40,860 nt of DNA, taken from assembly GCF_000590885.1 (NCBI RefSeq), contig NZ_JFHN01000072.1:1-40860 (forward strand). The letters run 5' to 3'. Origin of the DNA: Erwinia mallotivora. GTDB lineage: Bacteria; Pseudomonadota; Gammaproteobacteria; Enterobacterales; Enterobacteriaceae. Below, piece after piece: positions 1-18,192 of this stretch. The position numbers were made by a program, and so were the translations under genes. Below the pieces are notes generated by a model. That model worked only from the letters and a program-made list of their open reading frames with translations, did not search any database and was not told where the DNA came from. The first letter of the stretch is position 1. Each line of letters starts with the position of its first letter.

Positions 1-1
1 G

Positions 2-154
<153 letters not shown>

Positions 155-190
155 TTATTGATAACCTTACTGGCGGTAATTCGCCAGAAT

Positions 191-220
191 AAAAAAGAGC
201 ACTTCGGTGCTCTTTTTTTT
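191..220 (+). terminator. Intrinsic terminator of the str operon (after tuf)
   Basis: The stem GAGCAC / GTGCTC (197-202 with 207-212) closes a TTCG tetraloop, is preceded by an A-run and followed by eight T residues. This is a textbook rho-independent terminator 37 bases after the tuf stop codon. Confidence 0.93.
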
Positions 221-285
221 CATGAAAATATCCTGGCACCATAAAGTAAGCGCTTCAGACAGTCAGATGGCGAAATAAATGCGGA

Positions 286-314
286 TTGAAATAAAAACAA
301 TTCGTATTTAGAAT
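286..314 (+). promoter_or_regulatory. Sigma-70 promoter of bfd-bfr, possibly Fur-controlled
   Basis: TTGAAA (286-291) and TAGAAT (309-314) are separated by exactly 17 bases, just upstream of bfd. The AT-rich sequence over the -10 (about 306-324) resembles a Fur box only weakly, roughly half of the 19-bp consensus. bfd is Fur-repressed in E. coli, so iron control is plausible, but the operator is an inference. Confidence 0.6.
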
Positions 315-344
315 ATCATTCAGGAATTGTATCGGAGTAATGAT

Positions 345-539
345 ATGTACATCTGTTTGTGCAACGCAGTGAGTGACAAAACAATCCGTGAAGCCGTTCG
401 GCGCTATCAGCCCAGGTCTGTTCAGCAATTGCGCCAGCTTGTGCCAGTAGGTAAACAGTGCGGCAAATGTATTCGTGCTGCACGTGATATCATGGATGAA
501 GAACTAAAACATACTCCGCAATATAAAGAGATCGCCTGA
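345..539 (+). CDS. bfd: Bacterioferritin-associated ferredoxin Bfd
   Basis: This 64-residue [2Fe-2S] protein binds bacterioferritin and donates electrons so that stored Fe(III) can be reduced and released. The four cluster cysteines are visible as CLC (residues 4 and 6) and CGKC (39 and 42). Length and sequence match E. coli Bfd. The ATG at 345 is chosen over an upstream in-frame TTG at 327 because it is preceded by CGGAG with 7-base spacing and gives the conserved MYICLCN start. It lies directly upstream of bfr, as in other enterics. Confidence 0.96.
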   Translation: MYICLCNAVSDKTIREAVRRYQPRSVQQLRQLVPVGKQCGKCIRAARDIMDEELKHTPQYKEIA

Positions 540-623
540 TTATCTCCCTTTAGTTAATAATGTTTTTTTGACTTCCCCTGTTCCGCGTCTACGCTCAGAT
601 CAACGGGCAGCGGAGGATGCGAA

Positions 624-1094
624 ATGAAAGGCGATGCAAAGATCATTAATCATTTAAATAAATTGCTTGGTAATGAACTGGTTGCTATCAACCAGTATTT
701 TCTGCATGCGCGAATGTTCAAAAACTGGGGACTGATGCGCCTGAATGACGTCGAGTACCACGAATCGATCGATGAAATGAAACATGCGGATAAATATATT
801 GAACGTATTTTATTTCTTGAGGGCATTCCCAATCTCCAGGATTTGGGGCGGTTACGCATTGGTGAAGATGTGGAAGAGATGCTGAAGTCAGATCTGGCGC
901 TGGAACTGGAGGGTGCCAGAGACTTGCGTGAGGCTATCGATTATGCCGACAAAGTCCATGATTATGTCAGCCGGGATATGATGATTGTTATTCTGGAAGA
1001 TGAAGAACACCATATCGATTTCCTCGAGACGGAGCTGGATTTGATAGGCAAAATTGGCATTCAGAATTACCTGCAATCACAAATCAAATCATAG
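624..1094 (+). CDS. bfr: Bacterioferritin Bfr
   Basis: Bacterioferritin forms a haem-containing 24-subunit cage that oxidises Fe(II) at a di-iron centre and stores it as a ferric mineral in the cytoplasm. All ferroxidase ligands are present (Glu18, Glu51, His54, Glu94, Glu127, His130), as is the haem-ligating Met52. The protein has 156 residues against 158 in E. coli and lacks only the last charged residues of the C-terminus. The ATG follows a CGGAGGA ribosome site. It is paired with bfd 84 bases upstream, consistent with a joint iron-storage function. Confidence 0.97.
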   Translation: MKGDAKIINHLNKLLGNELVAINQYFLHARMFKNWGLMRLNDVEYHESIDEMKHADKYIERILFLEGIPNLQDLGRLRIGEDVEEMLKSDLALELEGARDLREAIDYADKVHDYVSRDMMIVILEDEEHHIDFLETELDLIGKIGIQNYLQSQIKS

Positions 1095-1205
1095 CGGGCA
1101 GGGCACCGATAATCTTCGCGCTTACTTTATGCCGCTGATAAAGGCTTTCGGCGGCTCCCTCACCCGAAGACTTTGCAGTTCCATCCCTGTCTCCTGATAA
1201 ACCAG

Positions 1206-1233
1206 TTGCAATACCCTGGTATGTACGTATAAT
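1206..1233 (+). promoter_or_regulatory. S10 operon promoter
   Basis: TTGCAA (1206-1211) and TATAAT (1228-1233) are 16 bases apart. A start near 1240 would give a leader of about 171 bases before rpsJ, which matches the known ~172-base S10 leader of E. coli. Confidence 0.85.
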
Positions 1234-1239
1234 GCGCGG

Positions 1240-1722
<483 letters not shown>

Positions 1723-1742
1723 TCAGGTCATTGAGCGATTGA

Positions 1743-4159
<2,417 letters not shown>

Positions 4160-4172
4160 TTTTAGAGGATAA

Positions 4173-6383
<2,211 letters not shown>

Positions 6384-6403
6384 TAAAGAATCTTTTCTCT
6401 GTG

Positions 6404-6431
6404 AAAGCCTCCGCTTGTCGGGGGCTTTTTT
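6404..6431 (+). terminator. Intrinsic terminator of the S10 operon
   Basis: AAAGCCTCC (6404-6412) pairs with GGGGGCTTT (6420-6428) around a 7-base loop, and the T-run continues to 6431. E. coli has the same terminator after rpsQ, so the native end of the operon is intact up to here. Confidence 0.92.
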
Positions 6432-6775
6432 ATTGCCTGATGGATGCGGTACGCTGTGCGTGTGACCAGTTTCAGGCTCTGATTCCACCATAATCGAACA
6501 GGAACTGACTGATAAGACTGATTTTCCAAAACTGGAACTATGTTGTCGTTAATAGAATTGATATCCCCTTTCACGGCGCGTTTTACATATCATTTTTCAG
6601 CCCCTCTAAACTCAATGTATTAATTTATCTGATGCTTTTTGCGCTGTCAGGTGTCTTAGTCACAGTGTGTTTGATACGGATCACGTCTGGCTGTTTATCT
6701 TAAGAATAAGATTTTCATCGGATTTCAGGACTGCCGCTTTTCACGGGCAGCGAGTTTTAAACATGGATGATTTAT
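6432..6775. other. Gene-free stretch between S10 terminator and amidohydrolase gene
   Basis: About 340 bases with no supported gene. The sequence becomes AT-rich toward the amidohydrolase and probably contains its promoter, but no -35/-10 pair with good spacing stands out (a TTGATA at 6558 lacks a good partner). There is no IS end, tRNA or direct repeat matching the other flank at 8249-8430, so how the amidohydrolase gene entered is not visible. Confidence 0.5.
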
Positions 6776-8248
6776 ATGACTAAAGATACACCCGATCGTA
6801 CTCGCCGGTTGTTGTTATCTGTTCCTCTACTTGCTGCGTCATCACAATTAATCGCTGCTACTAAGACCTTTGCTCCAGCAACAGATTTATTGGTGCCTGG
6901 TCGTACCCTGTTGCTCAAAAACGCGGATGTGATTGTCACTATGGACAGCGAAAAAAGGGAAATCAGGAATGGAAGTATCCTGATCAGAGACAACAAAATT
7001 GCGGCCGTTGGAAAAACAGAAGAATTACCGCAAACCGCTGATGAGGTGATTAATCTTAAGGGACATATCGTCATACCCGGCTTAATCAACACTCACCATC
7101 ACATGTATCAGAGTCTGACACGCGTCATTCCCCCGGCTCAGGATGGTGAATTATTTAAATGGATTAGCAACCTTTATCCCATCTGGCAAAAGATGACCCC
7201 GGAGATGATTCGCATTTCAACTAAGATGTCGATGGCCGCACTGATCCTTTCAGGTTGTACCACTACCAGCGATCATCTCTATTTATATCCCGGAGGGTGT
7301 CGTCTTGATGACAGTATTGATGCAGCAAAAGAAATGGGAATGCGTTTTCATCCCAGTCGTGGAAGCATGAGCTTAGGGCAGTCACAGGGAGGTTTGCCGC
7401 CAGACTCTCTGGTAGAGAAAGAAAGTGACATCCTGGAAGATACCCAGCGTGTTATTGAGCGTTATCATGACGCGAACCACGGCTCAATGCTGCGTCTGGT
7501 CGTTGCTCCCTGTTCACCATTTTCCGTCAGCCAGAATTTGATGAAAGAATCAGCCACGCTGGCCCGTCATTATCAGGTTTCAATGCACACACACCTCGCA
7601 GAGAATGACAACGATATTCGTTACAGCAGGGAAAGGTTTAACCGTACACCTGCGCAATACGTTGAAGATTTAGGCTGGACAGGGCATGACGTCTGGCATG
7701 CACATTGCGTAAAACTTGATGACTATGGCATCGAACTATTCTCACGGACTGGAACGGGAGTAGCACATTGTCCATGCTCGAATATGCGACTGGCTTCAGG
7801 TATTGCCCCGGTCCGCAAAATGCTGGACGCTGGTTTGCATGTGGCAATAGGTGTGGATGGCTCAGCTTCAAATGATACCTCGGATATGATAGCGGAAGTT
7901 CGCCAGGCAATGCTGTTGCAGCGGGTAGGCTTTGGCCCTGATGCAATGACGGCAAGGCAGGCGCTGGAAATAGCGACACGGGGAGGCGCTAAAGTGCTCA
8001 ATCGTGATGATGTGGGTGCGCTTGAAGTCGGGATGGTGGCAGATATTGCCGTATTTAATTTAAATAAACCGGGTATGGCTGGCGCTGTTCATGATCCCGT
8101 TGCTGCGCTGGTATTCTGTAATCCCGGACAGGTGGCTTACAGCATTATCAATGGCAAAGTTAAGGTAAGAGAAGGCCAGCTAACAGGCATCGATTTACCG
8201 GTGTTGATTGAACGACATAATCAGCTGGCTGCCACGCTGTACGATTAA
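6776..8248 (+). CDS. Metal-dependent amidohydrolase, 8-oxoguanine/hydroxyatrazine deaminase-like, probable Tat substrate
   Basis: This 490-residue protein belongs to the amidohydrolase superfamily (TRZ/ATZ type). Metal ligands are visible in order: the HxH pair of NTHHHM (about residues 107 and 109), His in MHTHLAEN (about 273), His in HAHCVKL, and Asp in GVDGSASND (about 361). HTHLAEN resembles 8-oxoguanine deaminases and related aminohydrolases, so deamination or dechlorination of a heterocycle is likely; the substrate is unknown. The N-terminus (RTRRLLLSVPLLAAS) has twin arginines followed by a hydrophobic run and an alanine-rich end, suggesting Tat export, unusual for this family. ATG 6776 is preferred (GGA 8 bases upstream); an in-frame ATG at 6767 adds three residues. 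It lies between the S10 and spc operons with no terminator of its own. Confidence 0.85.
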   Translation: MTKDTPDRTRRLLLSVPLLAASSQLIAATKTFAPATDLLVPGRTLLLKNADVIVTMDSEKREIRNGSILIRDNKIAAVGKTEELPQTADEVINLKGHIVIPGLINTHHHMYQSLTRVIPPAQDGELFKWISNLYPIWQKMTPEMIRISTKMSMAALILSGCTTTSDHLYLYPGGCRLDDSIDAAKEMGMRFHPSRGSMSLGQSQGGLPPDSLVEKESDILEDTQRVIERYHDANHGSMLRLVVAPCSPFSVSQNLMKESATLARHYQVSMHTHLAENDNDIRYSRERFNRTPAQYVEDLGWTGHDVWHAHCVKLDDYGIELFSRTGTGVAHCPCSNMRLASGIAPVRKMLDAGLHVAIGVDGSASNDTSDMIAEVRQAMLLQRVGFGPDAMTARQALEIATRGGAKVLNRDDVGALEVGMVADIAVFNLNKPGMAGAVHDPVAALVFCNPGQVAYSIINGKVKVREGQLTGIDLPVLIERHNQLAATLYD

Positions 8249-8433
8249 CCCACTGTTATTCATCAAAATTGTCATTTAATTTTCGGCCTGGTTACGGTTG
8301 CCAGTAAGCTCTCGAGCCCGGCTGAAAAAGTGTGCATATTACGATTGCTACAGGATGAACAATTCCTTAGAATGTCGCGTCCCTCTTCCCGGAGGGACAA
8401 ATGTCGGTTTAATAATTAGCCGTTTATTTTTTC
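8249..8433. other. Gene-free flank between amidohydrolase gene and spc promoter
   Basis: No gene is supported. A hairpin GTCCCTC / GAGGGAC (8379-8385 with 8392-8398) is present but has no T-run, so it is not a good terminator. Read-through from the amidohydrolase gene into the spc operon therefore cannot be excluded. Confidence 0.5.
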
Positions 8434-8462
8434 TACCCATATGCGAGATGCGGTGTTATAAT
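8434..8462 (+). promoter_or_regulatory. spc operon promoter
   Basis: The -10 TATAAT (8457-8462) is preceded by the CTACCCATA region at the -35 position (about 8434-8439, 17-base spacing). The sequence from CGTTTATTTTTTCTACCCAT to the rplN start, including the ACCTGAATCAGGTCCCGAAG leader, is nearly the E. coli spc promoter and leader. The promoter was preserved when the upstream insertion occurred. Confidence 0.88.
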
Positions 8463-8529
8463 ACTGCGCCCTCAATAATGGGGCTTTCATACGACCTGAA
8501 TCAGGTCCCGAAGTAGTAGTTGACATTAG

Positions 8530-9792
<1,263 letters not shown>

Positions 9793-9805
9793 GGCAGGGT
9801 TACTG

Positions 9806-10111
9806 ATGGCAAAGCAATCAATGAAAGCACGCGAAGTTGTTCGCGTAAAACTGGCTGAAAAATACCGCGCTAAACGCGAGGAATTGAAGGCTATCATCTC
9901 TGGTGTGAACTCTTCCGACGAAGAACGTTGGAATGCTGTTCTCAAGCTGCAAACTCTGCCGCGTGATTCCAGCCCGTCCCGTCAGCGTAAACGCTGCCGC
10001 CAAACTGGCCGTCCACATGGTTATGTGGGCAAATTCGGGTTGAGCCGTATTAAGCTGCGTGAAGCCGCCATGCGCGGTGAAGTGCCTGGCTTGAAAAAGG
10101 CTAGCTGGTAA
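9806..10111 (+). CDS. rpsN: 30S ribosomal protein S14, zinc-free long form
   Basis: S14 (101 residues) is in the 30S head. It is the long, zinc-independent type: the CXXC pairs are absent and only one cysteine remains. The ATG at 9806 gives the canonical MAKQSMKAR start and has GGCAGGG upstream; the open frame extends 12 codons further back into rplE but that is not the start. Confidence 0.98.
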   Translation: MAKQSMKAREVVRVKLAEKYRAKREELKAIISGVNSSDEERWNAVLKLQTLPRDSSPSRQRKRCRQTGRPHGYVGKFGLSRIKLREAAMRGEVPGLKKASW

Positions 10112-10135
10112 TTACCAATTGAATCACGGGAGTAA

Positions 10136-10534
<399 letters not shown>

Positions 10535-10545
10535 CGGAGGAAAGA

Positions 10546-11079
10546 ATGTCTCGTGTTGCTAAAGCACCTGTCGTCATTCCTGCCGGCGTAGAGGTAAAAC
10601 TCAACGGTCAGGTTATTACGATTAAAGGTAAAAACGGCGAGCTGACTCGTACTATCAATGCTGCTGTAGAAGTTAAGTTTGCTGACAACGTCCTGACTTT
10701 CGCTCCTCGCGAAGGCTTCCCGGATGGATGGGCGCAGGCTGGTACTACTCGTGCGCTGTTGAACAGTATGGTTATCGGTGTTACCGAAGGCTTCTCTAAG
10801 AAGCTGCAGCTGGTTGGTGTAGGTTATCGTGCAGCAGTAAAAGGCAACTCAGTGAGTCTGGCTCTTGGCTTCTCTCACCCTGTTGACCATGCGCTGCCAG
10901 CGGGAATTACTGCTGAATGTCCAACTCAGACTGAAATCGTGCTCAAAGGCGCTGATAAGCAGCTGATTGGTCAGGTTGCAGCTGATTTACGCGCCTACCG
11001 TCGTCCTGAGCCTTATAAAGGCAAGGGTGTTCGTTACGCCGACGAAGTCGTGCGTACCAAAGAGGCTAAGAAGAAGTAA
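10546..11079 (+). CDS. rplF: 50S ribosomal protein L6
   Basis: L6 (177 residues) has two RRM-like domains and lies near the sarcin-ricin loop and factor-binding site. The second domain's conserved [11 protein letters not shown] motif is present. Sequence and length are standard. The ribosome site CGGAGG is strong. Confidence 0.98.
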   Translation: MSRVAKAPVVIPAGVEVKLNGQVITIKGKNGELTRTINAAVEVKFADNVLTFAPREGFPDGWAQAGTTRALLNSMVIGVTEGFSKKLQLVGVGYRAAVKGNSVSLALGFSHPVDHALPAGITAECPTQTEIVLKGADKQLIGQVAADLRAYRRPEPYKGKGVRYADEVVRTKEAKKK

Positions 11080-11442
<363 letters not shown>

Positions 11443-11447
11443 GGTAG

Positions 11448-11957
<510 letters not shown>

Positions 11958-11962
11958 TGACC

Positions 11963-12142
11963 ATGGCTAAGACTATTAAAATCACTCAAACCCGTAGTTC
12001 CATCGGTCGTTTGCCAAAACACAAGGCAACGCTGCTTGGCCTGGGTCTGCGTCGTATTAACCACACCGTCGAGCGTGAAGATACGCCAGCTGTACGCGGT
12101 ATGGTTAACGCGATTTCCTATATGGTTAAAGTGGAGGAGTAA
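11963..12142 (+). CDS. rpmD: 50S ribosomal protein L30
   Basis: L30 (59 residues) is a small 23S-binding protein. ATG 11963 gives the conserved [12 protein letters not shown] start and the same length as E. coli; an in-frame ATG at 11957 overlapping the rpsE stop would add MT and may serve coupling. The sequence is otherwise standard. Confidence 0.96.
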   Translation: MAKTIKITQTRSSIGRLPKHKATLLGLGLRRINHTVEREDTPAVRGMVNAISYMVKVEE

Positions 12143-12580
<438 letters not shown>

Positions 12581-12587
12581 GTAGCAG

Positions 12588-14067
<1,480 letters not shown>

Positions 14068-14075
14068 TATTTTTC

Positions 14076-14104
14076 TTGCAAAGTCGGGTTGAGCTGGCTA
14101 GATT
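14076..14104 (+). promoter_or_regulatory. Possible weak promoter for the alpha operon
   Basis: TTGCAA (14076-14081) and TAGATT (14099-14104) have a 17-base spacing. The -10 overlaps the hairpin at 14093-14111. Most alpha operon transcription in E. coli comes from the spc promoter, so this would be secondary at best. Confidence 0.35.
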
Positions 14105-14118
14105 AGCCAGCCAATCTT
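14093..14118 (+). terminator. Hairpin between spc and alpha operons (partial terminator?)
   Basis: GCTGGCTA (14093-14100) and TAGCCAGC (14104-14111) form a perfect 8-bp stem with a 3-base loop, followed by CAATCTTTTG. The T-run is short and interrupted, so it would attenuate rather than stop transcription. Confidence 0.5.
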
Positions 14119-14129
14119 TTGTATGTCTG

Positions 14130-14215
14130 TGCGTTTCCATTTGAGTATCCTGAAAACGGGCTTTTCGGCATGGGACGCATTAGTAATTAAATAGGAGTGC
14201 ATAGTGGCCCGTATA
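14130..14215 (+). promoter_or_regulatory. Alpha operon leader with S4-binding pseudoknot
   Basis: In E. coli S4 binds a nested pseudoknot here and traps the 30S subunit at the S13 start, repressing the alpha operon. The segments TTTCCATTTGAGTATCCTGA, AACGGGCTTTTC and the GGAGTGCATAGTG start region match E. coli almost base for base, so the regulation is very likely kept. Confidence 0.82.
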
Positions 14216-14560
14216 GCAGGCATTAACATTCCTGATCATAAACATACCGTAATTGCATTAACTGCTATTTTCGGTATCGGCAAAACCCGTTCACAGGCTA
14301 TCTGTGCATCAACGGGTATCGCTGAAAATGTTAAGATCAGTGAGCTGTCTGAAGAACAAATCGACCTTCTGCGTGATGCAGTTGCAAAATTTGTTGTTGA
14401 AGGCGATTTGCGTCGTGAAGTCACCCTGAGCATCAAGCGTCTGATGGACCTTGGTTGCTATCGTGGTTTGCGTCATCGTCGTGGTCTTCCAGTGCGCGGT
14501 CAGCGTACCAAGACCAACGCACGTACCCGTAAGGGTCCGCGTAAACCGATCAAGAAATAA
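14204..14560 (+). CDS. rpsM: 30S ribosomal protein S13
   Basis: S13 (118 residues) lies in the head of the 30S subunit, forms bridges to L5 and touches the P-site tRNA with its basic tail (ending KGPRKPIKK). It starts with GTG, as in E. coli, within the S4-binding leader. It is the first gene of the alpha operon. Confidence 0.98.
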   Translation: MARIAGINIPDHKHTVIALTAIFGIGKTRSQAICASTGIAENVKISELSEEQIDLLRDAVAKFVVEGDLRREVTLSIKRLMDLGCYRGLRHRRGLPVRGQRTKTNARTRKGPRKPIKK

Positions 14561-14573
14561 TCGGGGTGATTGA

Positions 14574-14966
<393 letters not shown>

Positions 14967-14980
14967 CGCTCGTTTTTTAG

Positions 14981-15619
<639 letters not shown>

Positions 15620-15644
15620 AGCTTAGTACCAAAGAGAGGACACA

Positions 15645-16634
15645 ATGCAGGGTTCTGTGACAGAGTTTCTAAAACCGCGCCTGGTAGATATCGAGCAAGT
15701 GAGTTCGACGCACGCCAAGGTGACCCTTGAGCCTTTAGAGCGTGGCTTTGGCCATACTCTTGGTAACGCACTGCGCCGTATTCTGCTTTCATCAATGCCG
15801 GGTTGCGCGGTGACCGAGGTTGAAATTGATGGTGTACTGCATGAGTACAGCACCAAAGAGGGCGTACAGGAAGATATCCTGGAAATCCTGCTCAACCTGA
15901 AAGGGCTGGCGGTAAGAGTTCAGGGGAAAGATGAAGTTATTCTTACTCTGAATAAATCTGGCATTGGCCCTGTGACTGCAGCCGACATCACCCATGATGG
16001 TGATGTTGAAATCGTCAAGCCTCAGCACGTTATCTGTCACCTGACTGATGAAAACGCAGCTATCAGCATGCGTATCAAAGTTCAGCGTGGTCGTGGTTAT
16101 GTGCCGGCTTCTGCCCGAATTCATTCGGAAGAAGATGAGCGCCCGATCGGTCGTCTGTTGGTCGACGCCTGCTACAGCCCTGTAGAGCGTATTGCCTACA
16201 ATGTTGAAGCAGCGCGTGTAGAACAGCGTACTGACCTGGACAAGCTGGTCATCGAAATGGAAACCAACGGCACTATCGATCCTGAAGAAGCGATCCGCCG
16301 TGCGGCAACCATCCTGGCAGAACAACTTGAAGCTTTCGTTGATTTACGTGATGTACGTCAGCCGGAAGTGAAAGAAGAGAAACCAGAATTCGCTCCGATC
16401 CTGCTGCGCCCTGTTGACGATCTGGAATTGACTGTCCGCTCTGCTAACTGCCTTAAGGCAGAAGCTATCCACTACATCGGTGATCTGGTACAGCGCACAG
16501 AGGTTGAGCTACTTAAAACGCCTAACCTTGGTAAAAAATCTCTTACCGAGATTAAAGATGTGTTGGCTTCTCGTGGACTGTCTCTGGGCATGCGCCTGGA
16601 AAACTGGCCGCCCGCTAGCATTGCTGATGAATAA
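15645..16634 (+). CDS. rpoA: RNA polymerase alpha subunit
   Basis: Alpha (329 residues, identical length to E. coli) dimerises through its N-terminal domain (about 1-235) to nucleate the core enzyme. Its C-terminal domain (about 249-329) binds UP elements and activators such as CRP. The DNA-binding patch starting at Arg265 in RSANCLKAE is intact. It lies between rpsD and rplQ in the alpha operon. Confidence 0.99.
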   Translation: MQGSVTEFLKPRLVDIEQVSSTHAKVTLEPLERGFGHTLGNALRRILLSSMPGCAVTEVEIDGVLHEYSTKEGVQEDILEILLNLKGLAVRVQGKDEVILTLNKSGIGPVTAADITHDGDVEIVKPQHVICHLTDENAAISMRIKVQRGRGYVPASARIHSEEDERPIGRLLVDACYSPVERIAYNVEAARVEQRTDLDKLVIEMETNGTIDPEEAIRRAATILAEQLEAFVDLRDVRQPEVKEEKPEFAPILLRPVDDLELTVRSANCLKAEAIHYIGDLVQRTEVELLKTPNLGKKSLTEIKDVLASRGLSLGMRLENWPPASIADE

Positions 16635-16650
16635 CCCGATCACAGGTTAA

Positions 16651-17061
<411 letters not shown>

Positions 17062-17075
17062 TTCTGTAGCGCTTT

Positions 17076-17103
17076 AAAAAAACCGGGCTTGCCCGGTTTT
17101 TTT
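17076..17103 (+). terminator. Intrinsic terminator of the alpha operon
   Basis: AACCGGGC and GCCCGGTT form an 8-bp stem with a TT loop, flanked by A7 on the left and T7 on the right. The symmetric tracts would also allow termination from the opposite strand. Confidence 0.93.
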
Positions 17104-17172
17104 ACGTCTGAATTTTCCCTTCTTTTCTCTTCGCGCTATGCTGTTTTCTTCCATTACTTTCCTGAGGTTGCT

Positions 17173-17544
17173 ATGTGGTTGATTGATCAACTGGCAGAGC
17201 AGTATATTACCGAGGCTCAGAAAAACGGTGAATTTGATAACCTTGCTGGCAAAGGTAAAAGGCTTAAGCTCGATGATGACAGTCACGTGCCTGTGGAATT
17301 ACGTGCAGCTTATCGGTTGATGAAAAATTCAGGTTTTCTTCCCCCGGAACTTGAGATGCGCCGGGAAGCAATTAGCCTGAATGAGCTGTTAACACAAGTG
17401 GATCCTGGAGATCAACAATACGATCTGCTATCTAAACGTTTAACTCTGCTTAGAATAAAACTCCAGCAGGCGGGTATGAGTACTGATTTTTTACAAAGTG
17501 AATACGCCCCCTGTTTTCATCATCGTTTTAATGGAGAAGAGTAA
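17173..17544 (+). CDS. yhdN: DUF1992 family protein YhdN
   Basis: This 123-residue cytoplasmic protein of the DUF1992 (DnaJ-homologue subfamily C28-like) family has no established function. The family signature is the N-terminal WLIDQLAEQYITEAQKNGEF followed by LAGKGKRLKLDDD. ATG 17173 follows GAGG and gives the family start; the frame is open upstream but that part is not conserved. As in E. coli it lies between rplQ and zntR, and its stop overlaps the zntR start by one base, so the two are co-translated. Confidence 0.92.
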   Translation: MWLIDQLAEQYITEAQKNGEFDNLAGKGKRLKLDDDSHVPVELRAAYRLMKNSGFLPPELEMRREAISLNELLTQVDPGDQQYDLLSKRLTLLRIKLQQAGMSTDFLQSEYAPCFHHRFNGEE

Positions 17545-17966
17545 TGTACAAAATAGGCCAGTTGGCAAAGCTTGCAGACGTCACGCCCGATACAATTCGT
17601 TACTACGAAAAGCAGCAGATGATGGACCACGAAATTCGCTCTGAGGGTGGTTTTCGTCTTTACAGCCAAAACGATCTACAGCGGCTTAAATTCATCCGCT
17701 ATGGCAGACAACTGGGTTTTAGTCTTGAAGCTATTCGGGAGCTGTTATCAATTCGTGTAGATCCTGAGCATCATACCTGTCAGGAATCCAAAAATATCGT
17801 TCAGGCACGACTCCTGGAAGTTGAAAGAAGGATTGCAGAACTACAACATATGCATCGATCGCTTAGCATGTTGAATGATGCTTGTTGTGGCACGGCTCAT
17901 AGTAGTGTTTCATGTTCGATTCTCGAAGCTCTGGAAAAAGGGGAAATTGCATTACCAACTGATTAA
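17544..17966 (+). CDS. zntR: Zinc-responsive MerR-family activator ZntR
   Basis: ZntR senses Zn(II) and activates the zinc exporter gene zntA by untwisting its promoter. The MerR winged helix ([20 protein letters not shown], residues 4-23) is followed by a dimerisation coiled coil and the metal-binding loop. The zinc ligands Cys79, Cys114, Cys115, His119 and Cys124 are all present. The protein has 140 residues; the C-terminal tail differs from E. coli and lacks its last cysteine. No zntA lies nearby. Confidence 0.95.
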   Translation: MYKIGQLAKLADVTPDTIRYYEKQQMMDHEIRSEGGFRLYSQNDLQRLKFIRYGRQLGFSLEAIRELLSIRVDPEHHTCQESKNIVQARLLEVERRIAELQHMHRSLSMLNDACCGTAHSSVSCSILEALEKGEIALPTD

Positions 17967-18007
17967 TTTTTTGCATTTATTGTAACATTCAGTCAAAGGA
18001 ATCCATC

Positions 18008-18184
18008 ATGGCAATATATCAACATAAGAAAGGTATTATTCGGGACAATGCGCTGGAGGCACTACTGCATGATCCGTTGTTCAGAAGCCGGGTAGAAGTG
18101 AATAAAAAAGGGAAGGGAAGTTATCGACGTAAAGATAAGCACGTCAGTCAGGACAGCCGGGAGGCCAGTGGTAAAGTGTATTAG
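18008..18184 (+). CDS. arfA: Alternative ribosome-rescue factor ArfA, short form
   Basis: ArfA rescues ribosomes stalled on nonstop mRNA by recruiting RF2 when trans-translation fails. The core is clear: [24 protein letters not shown] and [11 protein letters not shown]. This version has 58 residues and stops with TAG right after the EASGK region. In E. coli the gene encodes 72 residues whose hydrophobic tail targets the protein for degradation. An IS element starts about 8 bases after the stop, where mscL would be expected. A stem GTCAGTCAGG / CCTGATCTGAC (18143-18152 with 18191-18201, one bulge) could form across the 3' end. Confidence 0.88.
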   Translation: MAIYQHKKGIIRDNALEALLHDPLFRSRVEVNKKGKGSYRRKDKHVSQDSREASGKVY

Positions 18185-18192
18185 CTCAGACC

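Noticed and set aside
306..324. Fur box over the bfd promoter
   Set aside because: Only about half of the 19-bp consensus matches; it is mentioned with the promoter but not called as a separate operator.
8298..8516. 72-codon frame over the spc promoter region
   Set aside because: It runs through the conserved promoter and leader, lacks a ribosome site and does not look like a protein.
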